From assembly GCA_013433145.1 (NCBI GenBank), contig CM024173.1, forward strand, positions 11,490,322 through 11,554,321: DNA of 64,000 nucleotides, written 5' to 3'. The notes under the pieces are model-generated. The model made no database searches and was not told where the DNA came from. It worked only from the letters and a program-made list of their open reading frames with translations. This DNA comes from Ascaris suum (Eukaryota; Nematoda; Chromadorea; Rhabditida; Ascarididae). The translations under genes and the position numbers were made by a program. Positions 1 to 63,649 of the stretch are shown here, one piece after another (positions within the stretch are counted from its first letter, which is position 1; each line of letters begins with the position of its first letter).

Positions 1-1937
1 TATAGATATGCCAAATTTATGAAAATGATATGTGCTGCTAAGTTAATATATAATACTTATAAGATGAACTTTTTATAATTGCAGTTTAACAATTCAACCT
101 TAATTATCACAAATTTTTATTCAGTATTAATAAATGCAAATGTGATTTATAAGCTGCTTTAGTTAAATTTTATTATGCTCCACTAATGTTTACATTGAAA
201 CATTTATTATCCTGCTTTAGAAAAAAATTTTTTTCTTATTATTAAATTCTGATTTAAGCTGGGGGGGGGGGGGATTTCATAAAGGATCTCGAGACGATTC
301 AAATAAACGAATGATTCATGTAAATGACCGATTTTTGAAGTGAATATTCAGGGCATATCACATATTTCAATTTAATGCATTTAAAAAAAAAATAAAATTT
401 CGAAAGAGTATTGAAATCGCCCAAAATCATTATTTTCCTACTTCTATATTCATGGTTATTGCTGATCACTCGATGATTAAGCTGTCATCGTTGTGCATTC
501 CTTCAGAACTCATAAAATGCACTGTGGGAAGAATTTTCTGGATCTACAATGCGTCATAGACAATTAATTAAACAAACATTTATCAATGTGTTCGCATAAT
601 GGATGATAAAAATATTTCAATACTATACAACATTATAAAATAACATGTGAATGATGTATGCTTATAATTCAATAAGCCTATTGTGGAATATTTCATAAAT
701 TTCCATACTTTTTTGTAGATTTGATTTTGTCGAATATGTTTTTAAAAAAAACCCCCTTTTCTCACCAATTTTCTTTCTCATTCCTATCCCAATTTTTCGT
801 TCTTATTGACATTGCATGAATAATGTACTTATTAGGCTTATTTTTGCAAGTTTATTTTGCACTAATAATGCACTAACGATACATATAACTCCACTAGACG
901 TTATTTCGCATGATAATTTACCGTATATAAATTGCAAATAGAAAGCGGTTAATTCAAATAAACGCATATATCTTCAAAATTGCACTTGGAGGGTGTGAGA
1001 GCTTGATAGAGTCTAGCAAATACTTCAGGGAAGTGCAAAAATTTTTCAACTTTTGAAATATATCGAACCAATAACTAATATTTAAAACATATATGTGAAA
1101 TCAAGTAAACATAACACAACGACATCGATATAAATATATTCTTGTATGTATGCATGCGATACAAATGCAATGAAGGATGTTAACTGTATAAAAAAAAAGT
1201 TTATTTCAACATTTATGAATAAGTCTTACCAACTGCATTTATTTTAGGAATCAAATAAATATCCATCACGTATATCACGTGCGTGCTACTTCAGTCCTGT
1301 ACAATGTCTTCTAATGAAAAAAGAGAGTGGAATTAACGATTTGATAAAAGTTTGTTGTTTCATTTACTTTTGATCGCAATATTACACCTTCAAAATTACA
1401 TTGAAAGATATGAATGCATTAAATTGTTGATAAAATGCAAAAAATATTGAAATATAGAATGGATGACCCTAAAAAGTCGACTTGTCTTATAATTTTTAGA
1501 AGAGGCATGATAAAAGGAGAAAATATTTCGTTCGAAGAGCTCATAGATCAATAGAGTCTATTTAGCTTGTTCTAGTTGATTTATGAATATTTCGTGCGAA
1601 TATGATTATTTTTTTTTTTTGTTAAAGCAAAATGCGCTTATAAAACTTACTTGAGAAATTGCTAATTGAATTTGATGAACAAGCGAAAAGATATTTGAAA
1701 CAAAATTAAAGAAATTAATCAGAAAAATGTGATTTTGTTAGAATAAAGTATGGAAAATTTTTGAATAACTAGAATATTTAACGATTTATGATGTGATAAC
1801 GTCATCTCACAAAGAAATTCAATCGATTGCTTTGAAAAAAAATTCACTGAAAATTTGCAAAACTCATTTTTATATTCGAATAAAATAAGAAACGCCGAAG
1901 TGAACAGTTGAAATCATTTTTTAGAGAATTAATTTCG

Positions 1938-2038
<101 letters not shown>

Positions 2039-2763
2039 TTGTTTTTATTGACATTTCTAGAAAAATTGTACTCCATTATTGTAAATAAGTAAAAGCCACT
2101 TATTTGTGAGAAATTTATTCATTGATCATATGTTGTAGAGCGATGTCTGTGCTCATTAAAGAATCGTTGAGTTATAAAAGTGATTCTATGAGTTATCGAA
2201 TCCCAATGATTGGCAAATAACTGAATTCCCCATTGAATTCATCCACACTTAATTATAAAAGAGAACGAGGGAGGATGGAGGGGTAAGAATAAATTTTAGG
2301 TCAACAATTTGAGAAACAAACTAAAATGCTTTAAATGAAATCCTCCGAGGGTTTCATATCGACTGTTTTGTGCTCATCTCTATGGCCGTAGAATAAATAA
2401 CACTTAATGAGCACATCATTCCACTTATTCGACCAAACAATTCGAACTTGCAAACCACATCATGTACGAAGTACGGAAGATGTTATGTCAGCTATTGTTT
2501 CAATAGGGTTTTGATTTGAAAAAATCTTGCTGACTTGCGAACTGCTTTATTTTCACAGCAACAAATTGCTGAATATTTGAAGTTTTTAAAAATGCATCGA
2601 ATAAGCACAGCTAGTTGCCGTCGTGCATATTAGCTATTGTGTTTTCAAAGAGGCTATCAAATTCGATGATGGTAAATCTAGTTGAAAGATGCTCGAGGTG
2701 ATCATTTCTGTAATTTTACAGCACTAGCCTCCTTGCCTCCCGAGCTAGAACAACTCCATAGAA

Positions 2764-2878
<115 letters not shown>

Positions 2879-5805
2879 TTGCTATGGCTTCATTGTAATG
2901 CACTTTGCATATGCAAATTTTCAAAGCGTATTAAAGAAACTTTTCGATGAATACAAAGTATATTTTGCGAACGCAGTACGTAGTTTTTTTTTCGTTCTTA
3001 AAATTTTCTTATGCTAAAAAATTTTTTTATTACTAAAATATTCTCCCACATATGTGAGTTATTACCACATTTTATATATTTTTTTAAATTTATTTTCGGT
3101 ACGTTTGAATTTTATGCGATCGTTTTCTCACTCGTTGAATTTGAGCATCTATTCTAACATCTATGCGATAATATTTTATTCAAATAAAAAAAAACACCAT
3201 TCCTGAGGAATGCGGCAGTGTATTTATAACCTCAAACAATCGATCTTTACGGCATCATTACGAACGCATTATTTATGACAGCGAATATTGTCTGCTCTAC
3301 TTACAGATGAAAATATTCAACCATGATCACGCTCGTATCATATCGAACTAAGTGGAAAATTTTGAGAAATTTTACAGCTAAAGATGTATCTTCTTATTCG
3401 GTGCTTTTTATGAGTTCTTCACTTAAACTACTTAAATTAAATTACTTGATGAGTTCACTTAAAGTCTTTATTTAATTCACTCATAGTCGGAAATTTCAGA
3501 TTGGACAAGCGTATGATGTGATGTCGGGCAATCAATCGCCACAACTTGAGTTCACTATCAGCAATAGCAATTTTGGTAGGGGATGGGCACTTCCACGACG
3601 TTATAGGCCTAGATAGTGGAATATATTTCCACCCCTCATGGCCTTACGAGTAATTCAACACATCATGTCGAAGAGAATCTTATACGTACGCGCAAAGGGT
3701 GCAAATGTATCGATGAATTTTTTCTCGATTCTTGATCACATTGTATTCATTTATAAACAAACAAATTTCCACTTCATATTTCGACGTTTTCGTTAGTTCA
3801 CATTACCCTAGCTTACTTCGTTGATCAAACTTTCCTGTAACAGCAGTAATGTTATGTAAATTTGGTGAGATGTGTGATCATATGCACATTTAGTGATATA
3901 TGTGACTATACTCTGAGTTAAATTAGACGACAACAAAATATATATTTCTTTTATTGAATTTGGCCGATCAGAAAGTATGGTCGTATTTATTTATTCAGCT
4001 CTCGGTTGTATTACTCATTTATTTTGCACTAGTAACAAATAGATTTTTTTTGTGAATGCAGAAAGCGCATCATTTGCATAGCATCATTTTTGATCAGCCT
4101 TTCTGGAAGTTAAAGCCTTCTTGAAGTGGTGCACCAAACTTCGGTAAAGAGTATTATTAGTTCTAGATGAAAATAGATTAATTCTAGGAACCAGCTCATG
4201 ATTAGTTACTCGACTAAGATCATTTCGGTACTATTTTTTTTGTGTCATGCCTAAGTAAAATATATTTTTAACGAATCGACGAAGATTAATGATAAGCGAA
4301 GTGAGTTTCGTGTAACCGAATGCACTCTCGGAACAATGGTTTATTCGAGCTAGCTGAATTGATATTATAAAGACAAATTGGTCGCGTTCAACTGATATTT
4401 CATCCGCTCTTGAAAGGAATGAATACAGTGATTGAATAAGCATTTGCGTCCATTTATTTCGTTATCATTGGAGTCCAATAAATATTGGCATAATTTGTGT
4501 TATATCAGCGTTTATCAACGTTCATCAATTAATGAACAATAGTTTCGATCAGTTCGTTGAGAAGCAAATCGATGGATCCGAATATCAGATACTCTCCACT
4601 CAGCAAATACAAGTGCTAATAATGAAAACATTCGTAAAAATAATTAGAAAATAGATGATAGAAGAAATAAGATGAGGAATAAACGGATTCATATCTTACA
4701 ACCCTCGCATTATCAGTATGCCTCACGTTCAACCATAAGATTTCATGAAAAATTGTCTCGATTTCTCTTATCGTATAAATTGTGACGAAGTACGCTAAAT
4801 AGCTTTAGTTTCTTTGCATGCGATCATATCTTTGAGATTTAGTGGCGTAAAGGTTTTGTTTTTGGCTCTCATCGTGAAAGTTCTTTAAATTATATGCGAA
4901 AACGTATTTCAATGAAAACAATGTTCAGGTGTATTAAGAAGCGAATATGATGTAATATACTATTAACAGTTATTTTGTCGTGAAAATTAGGCAATTGTTT
5001 TTTTTAGTTATTAGGCGTTGATTTAAATTCTAAGCATATAATTTCCTTATAAGATAACTGAAGATGCATATAACATTGACTTATTTATGTACCGATTGGA
5101 GTTCAAAAATATTTAGAAACTGTCAACGAAAAAATTTTCTAAGAGGTTTTAATATTTTTGCAAATTTCATCATTCTTTTGCCGGTACTTGAAAGTTTTCT
5201 TATTTTACAATAGATTTCTCTATAAATTTGGTTTTTTCTCTTTGAATTTTTAGTTACTCTATTAGGCAGTAATGGAATTGAGGCGACTTATAGAAGAGAA
5301 TGCTCATACTTTAATGAGTGACAATAGAAACGATGCGATAACCTATCATCGAAGTTGATCCTCAGAAAATCAATCGTCCATAATACCGATCATTTGAAGT
5401 TGCTCAATATCGTCCAAAAAGTGATGAAAAATTCACCGAAATTCACTGATAAGAGTGCACTGATCTGATTCAGTTTTTGAAAATATTTTTGCTAATTCTA
5501 ATTTCACGCTCAAATCTGCAAATGCATTAATGAAGCATATCTTTAATTCGATTAAAGCGCTATTCTTTTTTATATACCATTGCTTCGAGTACTCATAGCC
5601 TCTTTATGCTAAGCCGAACGGCTTCATGCTAGATCTGTTAAAACAAAACCTTTTAAGAGAACAATTGATATTTGCAATAAGCCCTCAAACGAAAGAAAAG
5701 CAATTCACGGTTAAAGAATGAATGATAAGCTTCGTGTCTCTCAAGACACGCAACTTGTCTAGAGTGTAAAATATAACCACAAAATATTAGCATATTGTAC
5801 TTTAA

Positions 5806-5835
5806 AACGCAAGCTCGCAAAACGCAAGCTCGCAA
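5806..5835. repeat. 15-bp direct repeat, two copies
   Basis: The unit aacgcaagctcgcaa occurs twice back to back. Confidence 0.9.
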
Positions 5836-6074
5836 ACAAAACAATGAGACAAGGAAAAAATTTTCAGCCAAACTTCCACAAAAACAGTATATCTATCGAC
5901 CTATGCTTAGGTCGTGTATCATATCCTTCCGCCAGTGATCTTTGAATGCTTCCAAACGAGATAATTAATACTTTGCTTCATTGATCGTGGAAGCTGTGTC
6001 CATAGAAAATAACAACACAAGAGTACATCGATGGTAATCTCACAACTCCTGAGAACTCCTATGTGAAGGTTCTT

Positions 6075-6240
6075 TGCTCCCTAATTCATCAGGCTGCTTC
6101 AATCGCAAATGGATGGGTGCTTTGGTGGATGTATAGCACGCGTGATGGCTTGGGAAACGTGGTTCGTGCTTGGCACATTTGGGGAGTGCACTTACAGCCT
6201 GAGCAAGTGTGAGTTTGGCTCTTCGACCATGGCAAAGCAA
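6075..6240 (+). other. Short GC-richer open stretch, unrecognised
   Basis: About 165 bp at near 50% GC in otherwise AT-rich DNA. One plus frame is open for 52 codons with CFGGCIARVMAWETW and GECTYSLSKCEF, ending at a TAG. A possible acceptor (aattcatcag) precedes it, but no donor or partner exon is evident. It could be an isolated exon, a fragment or chance. Confidence 0.2.
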
Positions 6241-6901
6241 TAGAATGAGCGTGGCCCGATATTATGGGAATAACTCATTTCGAAGGAATATGTGGAATAA
6301 ATATTTATTCGCAATTTGAGGTTCTCAAGCTCGGGACTTCCAGCGGTTCGTTATTAGCTAGCGGAGCTGAAGGAGAAAAAAAATGAGAGGGTTGAGAGAA
6401 GGGGTCCAGCTGAGCAAAAGGGACAAAAAAAACCTATTTTGGCAATTCTTTATCACCCATCTTACAGGGTAATTGAAAACAGTCAAAATCATCAACATTT
6501 TTCTAGATAATTTAACACCGATATTTCCTGTTTAAAAAAATGGTTTGCGTAAAATGCGTTTCATTTGTTTCCATTTTAAGTTCTGCTATTTGCACTTTTG
6601 AAGACCCCGTCTTACCTTTCCATCTTTGACAATCCTCACTAACGATGGTAAGTCTTCTTCGCTGAATGACTAAGGTAGCTGAAAGACTATGATATCACAC
6701 AATCTTGTGAGCGTGTCCTTCGACGACGAGTCAGAAAGCGTAACGAATAATCTCGACTATGGAACAAACGCTTTTCTGTCATCTAAATATTATTGTGAGT
6801 ATTATAGAGGAAAGCACTGATAGATGTAAATTCCTGCAAGTAGTACCTTCGGTAATAATTTCTTTCTCAAATGATTATGCTTTAAAATTATTGAAAGTAA
6901 C

Positions 6902-7278
6902 TGTTGGGTATGGCGCTGAAGAGCCAACCCAAGATATCATCTACCAGTGATCTAAATCTATTTGTGATCTAACGTTGTAATGATCATTTTGCTCGTATAT
7001 GGGGTTCTCGTTCATTGTTCTTCGCACAGTGCCCTTGGTCGACTTAGGTGCTTTTGGCCTACCTGAGGCCTATATAAGTCGGGCTTCAGCCCTTCGGAGT
7101 CAGTCTTCGCTAGTCGATAGCTCCCGACCGGCTGCCCTTCTTGGTACCTCTCGCCTCTCGCCGTTTCTACTCGTTCTTGGGAGGTCTGGTGTTCCCCAGT
7201 AAGCCGATTCAGCTATCCAGGTGTCCCTTCAGGTTTAAATCGCCCTCCCTTTTCACGTCAACCGCCGCCAGAGTTACA
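6902..7278 (+). mobile_element. Probable solo LTR of an LTR retrotransposon (BEL- or Ty3-like)
   Basis: A block with much higher GC than its flanks begins TGTTGGGTATGG and ends AGTTACA, the TG...CA ends of a long terminal repeat. A TATATAAG box is at 7071-7078, with a GC-rich stretch after it where transcription would start. The 5-bp sequence AGTAA occurs at 6896-6900 and 7281-7285, as expected of a target-site duplication, although one and two extra bases lie between it and the assumed ends. No internal coding region or second LTR is present. A promoter of an unseen plus-strand gene is the alternative. Confidence 0.45.
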
Positions 7279-8189
7279 ATAGTAAAGAAGCAATCAGACT
7301 AGAGGAGTTGGTATTATGTGCGCTTTTGCTTCCGCTCAACCGAGCAATCACTTCCATCACTTGCAAAAAATAATAAACATGAGAAAAATGCATCTTTATT
7401 TTAATGGATCTAATCGTTTGCACAAGTCTCCCATAGTTCGATAAGCTAATTTTTCCTATAGTTCGATCAATACAAAATGAAAGATTAAATATAAAACTCT
7501 TGCAAATTCCTTTCATTAGACGCTTATATCTTCTTTTACAATAAACGAATCAGCGTGGATTATGGTATTAGAGGATTTAATATATACTATATCACCAATT
7601 TTTTTCCTTCATAAAATATATTAGAAAATATCATTCAGGTTGAAATATTGAAGAAGCAGGAAAAAATATATACATACATTGATGTCATAAGGCTTGATTA
7701 AAAGAGAATGAAAGCATCATATAATGAAACCTTGTTGGACAGCTTTAGTTCATGAATATAAAACTCGCATTTATACTAAATTATTTAAAGAGGGTATTGT
7801 TTCAAGTAGGAATGTCGTGCCAAACACATTGTTGCTACAATACATGTGAGCATCGAATATAGTGACGATTTACCGTTTCTGAAATTATGAAGACACTATA
7901 GGTGGGTCTCATCTGCAAGCGACACAAACGTAGTAACGATTTATATGGACGTTAATTAATGTTCTTAATTCAATCATATGACATTCCCTAAGGAAGCACT
8001 GAACTGCTTAGTGCATTATGATGATTATGATGATGGAAGCCTGCAGATTCTTTCGTCATGAAAATGATACATTTCAATGGGTTATATGAGGGATAAATGA
8101 GGCAATTTTGAGCACATGAGGAAGTGTGTTTAGAGAAATGGAGGAGAGGGAGGGGAAGGGGGACGAAGAATGAATAATAATCTCAGCCG

Positions 8190-8330
<141 letters not shown>

Positions 8331-9439
8331 TAAAATAGTGCATCTGTAGAGAGAGGAAGCATATCGTATTTCAACTAGTCCAACAAATCTATACGTTTAA
8401 ACTTCCGCTCTAGAAGTAAGCACTCAAAGATTAATGCGAGATTTCCGGCAACCCAAAGTAATATCGCAATTCTTAAACCAAAAAAGGAGCTTTCAACACT
8501 ACTGATGTGTTTTATAAGCCACTTCAATGTATTGAAACTATTCTTCAATGTTTTACTTCTTTGGTTTCCTGTTCAATAAAACGCAATCTTTTTCATCCGA
8601 AAGAAATCTCCAAGATTGGATGTTTTTTTTCATCTATTCCAGTCGAGTATTTCAGCGTCGACCTATTCAATTCTATAGAAATAATTTCTCGTTCAAGAAT
8701 GAATCACTTATGTATGTAAATTGCTTTCCAATTGAAAGTTTGAACTTCAGGGAATTGCTATTTTTTGTTCATTAATCGACTGCTGTTCACTGTTATTGAT
8801 ATTTCAAATTGGCATATTATAATTCGAGTGCATATTCATCTCACTATATGATTGTTAATCCGCTTGTATATACATATATGACATGAGTGTCGAATGCATC
8901 AAGTGCAAGACTCGTATTGAATAGTCAGTCTTCTTCCACCTGAGGTTTGAAAAAAACATAACTCCTCATGATTTGAGCTCATCGTTTTCTAATCCTTTTA
9001 GTCGCATTCTATAAATACTTAGCCCACCTTTGAAGGGATAAATCTATGCTCGGCGTCTTAAAAACCTGGTTGGGCGCTCATTTATTCTATCGGCTTCGAT
9101 CTCAAGAATCAGTAACACAGTCATTCAAACTACCAATTTACAGATATCTGTCAGACTGAATCTGACAACTGGTAGATATATTAACACGGCATTCACTTCA
9201 TTGGATCGAATAAATTCACCGTCAATTCATATGCAAATCCCATTTTAAAAATCCGGATCATGAGGTATTCGTGTTTTTACGCAAAATTTTCTGTGCTTCA
9301 TTTCTTCTAGCGTACTCCGGCATTTCTTTTTGCTTCGGTAAGTGAAAGATTGATTTCAATATTGGTAGCAATATAGTGATCTCTGTTCTTAAGTTTAACT
9401 GCTGGGTGAGGTGATGAATGATTTTACTTTTTTTATTCG

Positions 9440-10130
9440 TTAAAGATTAATGGCGAACGAAGAAGTGCATGAGAACAGGAATCTGCAACTGTACGGCTGG
9501 CAGGAGTATAGGTGCAAACGTAACCAAAAATGAATGACCAAGCTAGAAAATATGACTGAAAATGGTGACCATATCTAGCTCAGGTTCCAAGAGGTGTGCT
9601 CAAGTGTGCTTTGTTTCAAAATACCAGAAGAAAAGTTTGGAAGGAGTTGTACAGTGTGTAGAACTCTTCTCCATCTAGGTCTACATCAAAGCAAGGTGGA
9701 GCTCAGCTAGCATAAGGAGAGTTGGAACAAGAACAGAACTGATTGGGGAAATTGCGAGGAGCGAGGTACCTATCGAATTCCGTCTTTCCCTTCCTCCGTC
9801 GATGGAAGATAACGTGGAATGGGCTTCAAGATCCTGAAAAATCGGACGACCATTTGAAATGTTCGTCTGTGAGAATTTCTGTCCGTCATTGATGTGCTGT
9901 GATAAATTGTATATCGAAGTAATCGAGGAGGGATAGCGGCAAGTAACAAGTTTCTAAGGGAAGCCATTTTAGAGATGAAGGAAATCGAGTTGATGCGAAG
10001 GATTGGGGCAAAATCATCTTCGCTGCATTAAGAGAAGGAGGTGATGAGAAGAAGGAGGTAGAAGATGGAGGCTGGGAGATAAAACGAGAAAAATGTCGGC
10101 CAATTTAGCAGCGTGAATTGCTAGTGCACT
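9440..10130 (+). other. Less AT-rich, coding-like island, unrecognised
   Basis: Base composition shifts to about half G+C and purine-rich over roughly 700 bp. The plus strand has short open stretches with protein-like composition: MANEEVHENRNLQLYGWQEY near 9451, RWSSASIRRVGTRTELIGE near 9695, and DWGKIIFAALREGGDEKKEV near 9990. These are separated by stops and frame changes. It may be a decayed gene or element fragment. I recognise no family. Confidence 0.25.
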
Positions 10131-11322
10131 TAGAGTGTGAATGAGCACAAAAATGAGGCTAAAATCTCAACAACCTTTCAACGAGAATACACTAAAATAT
10201 CGGCGATATTTAAAATTTTTTTGTAATAATGATCATGGTCATTGGTCACTTAGGTACCTGACATGCTATTATTGTATCGACTGGAAGCGTAAACTAATTT
10301 TACCTAAAGTGAACGTCCTTTCATTTATGTCAAATATAATATTCTAAAACGATATTAATATCTCTATTTTGCGAATAGAGAAATTTAATATCACATAACT
10401 TGTCAAGATAATTTCGTAGATGCAGAAATTTTGAAAGCGATTAAAATGAAATTAAATTAGAGTATTCATATTCCTGGCTGGATCCAATGACCCTCAGCTG
10501 TTATCTCCTATGCCAACAGAGAGATTCAGTAAAGATGGAATATCCATCGTCGCTAATATTCTCATTTTTATTGTATCCTGGAGGATCCCTATTTCCTCGT
10601 CAATACGAAATGAAACGATTTTCTTCTTGGAACCTCAAATTCATGTGAAGTTTATTAACTAATCCGCTTTCCTCTCCTCCACTCTCTTTGTCTCTTTCTA
10701 TTCCAGAAATTTGCAACTCTTAGAAATCCTAGATGATGTGAACTTTCTGCATTATTGCAGCAGTTGCCGTTTTTACCAACTCTGCGAAAGAAAAAAAAAA
10801 ACTGGGTATTTGGAAGCGAGGGAATTGGGAGGTATGGGAGGGAAATGGCAACTGTGGTGTCAAAATTTTGGCCTATATCAAGAAATGTTTATTGTCGCAA
10901 AATTATTGACAAATATGTGATACGCATACGGTTATAAATTTTCATGGTGACAGGCAAATACGATTACTTTCCGAAGTTGTGATTCCAATAATACCCTTTC
11001 AAATATGCACAAATATTCATAGATCTTTGCGTTTATTTCTAGAGTATCTCATTTCCTTTTCTCTATTATTATAGTTGTGATGTGCGTCACAGGAAACGAT
11101 GCGAGATTTGTGTACGTGTGCGTGTCTGTTAATTATCATCCTTTGAATGTTCTGTTCCCATTATTAGTTCGGCGTTTGTTCGATGATTTTATAGTATAGT
11201 TTGACGTATTTTAAGCGCACTTATAGCATTTTATCGAAAATCTATCTATGAATTCATTAAATACTACTATGATAAAATATCGAAGAAATATTCTTTAAAA
11301 AATTTGATAAGTAAAAAAAAAA

Positions 11323-11328
11323 TTTATT
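11323..11328 (-). terminator. Candidate poly(A) signal AATAAA
   Basis: AATAAA on the minus strand about 460 nt after the SORBS stop codon. It is the first canonical hexamer I noticed downstream; another lies at 11032-11037. The region is AT-rich, so a chance match is possible. Confidence 0.3.
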
Positions 11329-11785
11329 ATCAGATTTCATTTCAAATACGATTAGAAGTTAATTCGGCTATTAATGAGTAATTTCAAAGAAGGTAAAATT
11401 GTACAACTTCCCATATCTAAAGCATAACTGAATATTTTGGCAATATTTTCATTGAAAATCGACTTATCGACGTCTTATAGAGGATGAAAATTTGAGAAAT
11501 ATATTTTATGCTCGAATTTCAATTTCTTAATAAAAATTCAATTTCAATTAAGAATATTTGATAATTAAATATAGTTTAGTAATTCATTAGCGATAATTTA
11601 GCCGAAATTATTAATTTGTGTATATATTCGTGAAGTTATTAATATTATGAGAAGATTTGTGCTATCGGCGAAAAGTGCATTAATAGCGAAACGTCAGATT
11701 ATGAGATAAGAAATGCCTCTCAATGAGCAGAAAACAATCAAGGTGTGAACAACGATGAAATAATATAGCATAGTTAAATAAAAAT

Positions 11786-60077
<48,292 letters not shown>

Positions 60078-62433
60078 CTGGAAGTAACAGCGCTCAGCTG
60101 CACAACATAAGCTCACATCTTCATCGCATCCTCAACTCCTCTCTCAATTTCGCTTTCCCTTGCCTGTACTACTGCCTAGCAGATGAAGCATTTTTGTGGG
60201 CGGGCTCACTGCTGTGAAGTTATCATAAATAAACAAGTTCCCGTAGAGGTTGCGTAATTGCTGTTTTTTTTTTTGGATGTGTGAAGTGCGAAGAAGGTTA
60301 CATAGCTAATAGAAACGTGTAAATCCCGATCAGATGGTTTTCCTGGGCCTATTTAGGCCACTATAACCAATTTTTGGTGCTTCAACTTGCACGTTACCTT
60401 GAACTAAAAATATTTTGATAACGCAAATAAAAAGAAACATTTGAACATACATCGATCGCCTAAATTTAGCGCATATAGAATTACCACTACAAAAAAATTC
60501 TAATTTTATTATTAGGTAATAATTGAAAAATGTACACACAGATAGTAATCTTTAGCTTTGCTCTTTGGGAATTTATCAAATTAGCGAAATCGCTCTTTAA
60601 TCATTCTTCACCTCTTGCACCCCTATATTAGCCTTTTTTTTTGGCGCAGAAGACCAAAAGCATGGATTAAGATTTACTATGCACAAATAGTTTTCATTTG
60701 CTATCACTGAAATTGTAAATGAAACAAGAAAGATCCAGTGCAGATTATCCTTGAGCTTTTCGGTCATTGACGATTTTTAATAAACAAATATATGGAAAAC
60801 TTTTCTTCGGTTTTTTCATTTCCTGCCAACAAATATCTTTTCATTACAAATCACCTAGCGAAGTTTAATTTTTTTTTTTTTTTTGCATTGTAATGAGTGA
60901 AATTGATTCTCTCTTACAATTGTAATAATAATAACATTAATAGTTGCAGTAACAATAATAGTAATAATTAGTGATAATAAATCAATTTGTAATTATTGAT
61001 TTTATTGTTTTTTTTAATGTTTATTTCTATCCTTATTTTAATTATATTCGATTTATTTTACGAACAGCAATTATTGCTCTACCATCAAATACGATGCAAG
61101 AAAACTTTTATATTTGACTATGCTCTCTTTTTTTTTGACCATCACTGCGCAAAATACCTCAATTTAACTTTTCAATTAGCGGTTATTATAGGGATGTTTC
61201 CACATTTCCATTCTTATAGGGATCTAAGTGGTCTTTGCATAACGCCTACTTAAATGACCACTGACGATGTTTTAGTCAAATCTAGCTGAAGATATATTCG
61301 CCCCATCGTTATGATCAATAGGCAACAGAAATGACTGAGAGTGGTTAAGAGAAGGAAATATATTCCGGTTAATAGGGAAATAATTATTGAACTAATCATT
61401 GCAAATAATAGAACACAAGAATACTCCTATTAGGCATGAATGTTTCGTCAAGGAATATTTTCTTTTAAGTGAAGGGAAAAATTATTGAGAGCCGGAATTT
61501 AGTGCAAGAATTATGCACTAGCACAATTTTTCCTGAAATAAACTCAACCTATCGTAAGAATTGAAGATTTGTGCCGCAACGTAGATGTTGAATAAATCTA
61601 TTTCTATGCATCGTTTATCGATAAATGATAATGAATAAAAAGAGGCCTAGTCGACGATTAGTCATCAAGCCTAGTTGGCGATGATTCATCGTATATCTTC
61701 ATGTTTTTCGCTCATTCATAAACTTCACTAATCACATCGTTTAGTGAAAATTTTCAATCATCTTCCAAAAAAAAAAATAGCAGATGGACAGGAATAGCTT
61801 AAGCATATAGTGATATAGAATGGTGTTTATTTTTACATCAAAATAGGAAATAATCTCGAAGAAAAGTTTTAGCTGAGGATGAAGAAAATTGAACAAGATC
61901 ACAATGAAGGCTACAAATGATAACAGTTTCCCAAGTAATGTCAAATATATGCATCTCATTTCGAGATACTTCGAAAAGATGTTGACTTAACGCAAAGTTT
62001 GCATACCTGTTAAGTTTTTCAATTTAAAAAAAAAACTTCAGGTGCACTCACTACACTTTTGCAGAATGTTCGCTTAACGTTGCATTTTTTTTCTAACGTT
62101 GAGAAAAATTTTCACTTAGATGCTCAATGCATCTTTGTTGAGATTACTCTTCTATATTGTATTCGCTTCTCATAGAGTATTTCACCAGCATAGATTGAAA
62201 AGAATATATATATAGTGGAAGAGAGTAAAAATATGCAACTTTTCGACGATATTACAAAAGTGATAATGAAATTGCAATGTGAAATAAAGTTCAAATGATT
62301 GCACTATTCATATCTTAAAATATTTATTTCAGGCGGTGGAATGGTTTAAGTGAACTCTATGCCAACCTCTATTTTGATAAGTTTAAGAGATAGAAAACTT
62401 ATTGAAATGGATGCTAATAAATCTATCAACAGG

Positions 62434-62579
<146 letters not shown>

Positions 62580-63468
62580 GAGAGAGAGAAAAATGGATAC
62601 AAAAATCTCATAAATGACTGCAAAAGATTCAAGAGCAATTAGTAAAGAAGGAAATGGAGCCATCTGAGAGTTGATATAATGAAGCAAAAACAACTACAGA
62701 ACCAGCATTTTATGCGAATCTCGTTTTTTGTTCATCATTGCAAATCTGGATTTGCAGAGAGCACTAATAGAGAAATCCGGCCTGTTTGCATGTATGTTCT
62801 GCCTGCCTCGTTGTCTACATGATAGCTTGAGTCTAAGAATCACTAAGTAGAGTTTCAAAACATTGGAATAATAGATAGACAGCATAATATGACTCTTCAT
62901 AATAATTTCTTTCTAAGTTCATCGATTAATCTCAAAGTTATAGGCGTATAGAGATGATAGCTATTGTGTATTTATTTTCCAGCCTGGCTGCACACAGATG
63001 ATATCAACCAGGTGGGCAAAAAAAATCAACGAATTTCTTTTATTCGATTCCTTTTAGAGGTGATAACCATTTAAAATAATCATTTACTCCATTATTTTAT
63101 TTTTGGTCAATAAAAAACATAAATTTGGCTCAAATATGCGGAAATGTAAAAAGTATATATTGTATCAAATGTTGTCCCACTATATCTCTTATATTTGTTT
63201 TTCAAATTGATTTTCTTTTTCTTTTAGTGAAATAAATGAGATTTTCTTTGTTCTGAAAATGCCATTAACGAGAAATATCTCCTTTTTGCAGTAGCATACT
63301 TTAATGAGGAAACATATTTTATCGCTCTCAGCTTTCAGTTATTATTTATTTTCGGAATGTTCCCCTTTGCAATATGTCATGCAGAGTTTTTCCTTCATCA
63401 ACTTCCATCTATCAACGCGTCGCTTCAGTTTTCCTTTTATGAAGTCGCATTTTTTTCCTTCACCAACA

Positions 63469-63649
<181 letters not shown>

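Noticed and set aside
60117..60163. Minus-strand candidate exon with tacag acceptor and gtgagc donor coding ARESEIERGVEDAMK
   Set aside because: It ends in phase 2, whereas the next exon needs one base; the alternative frame of that exon meets a stop.
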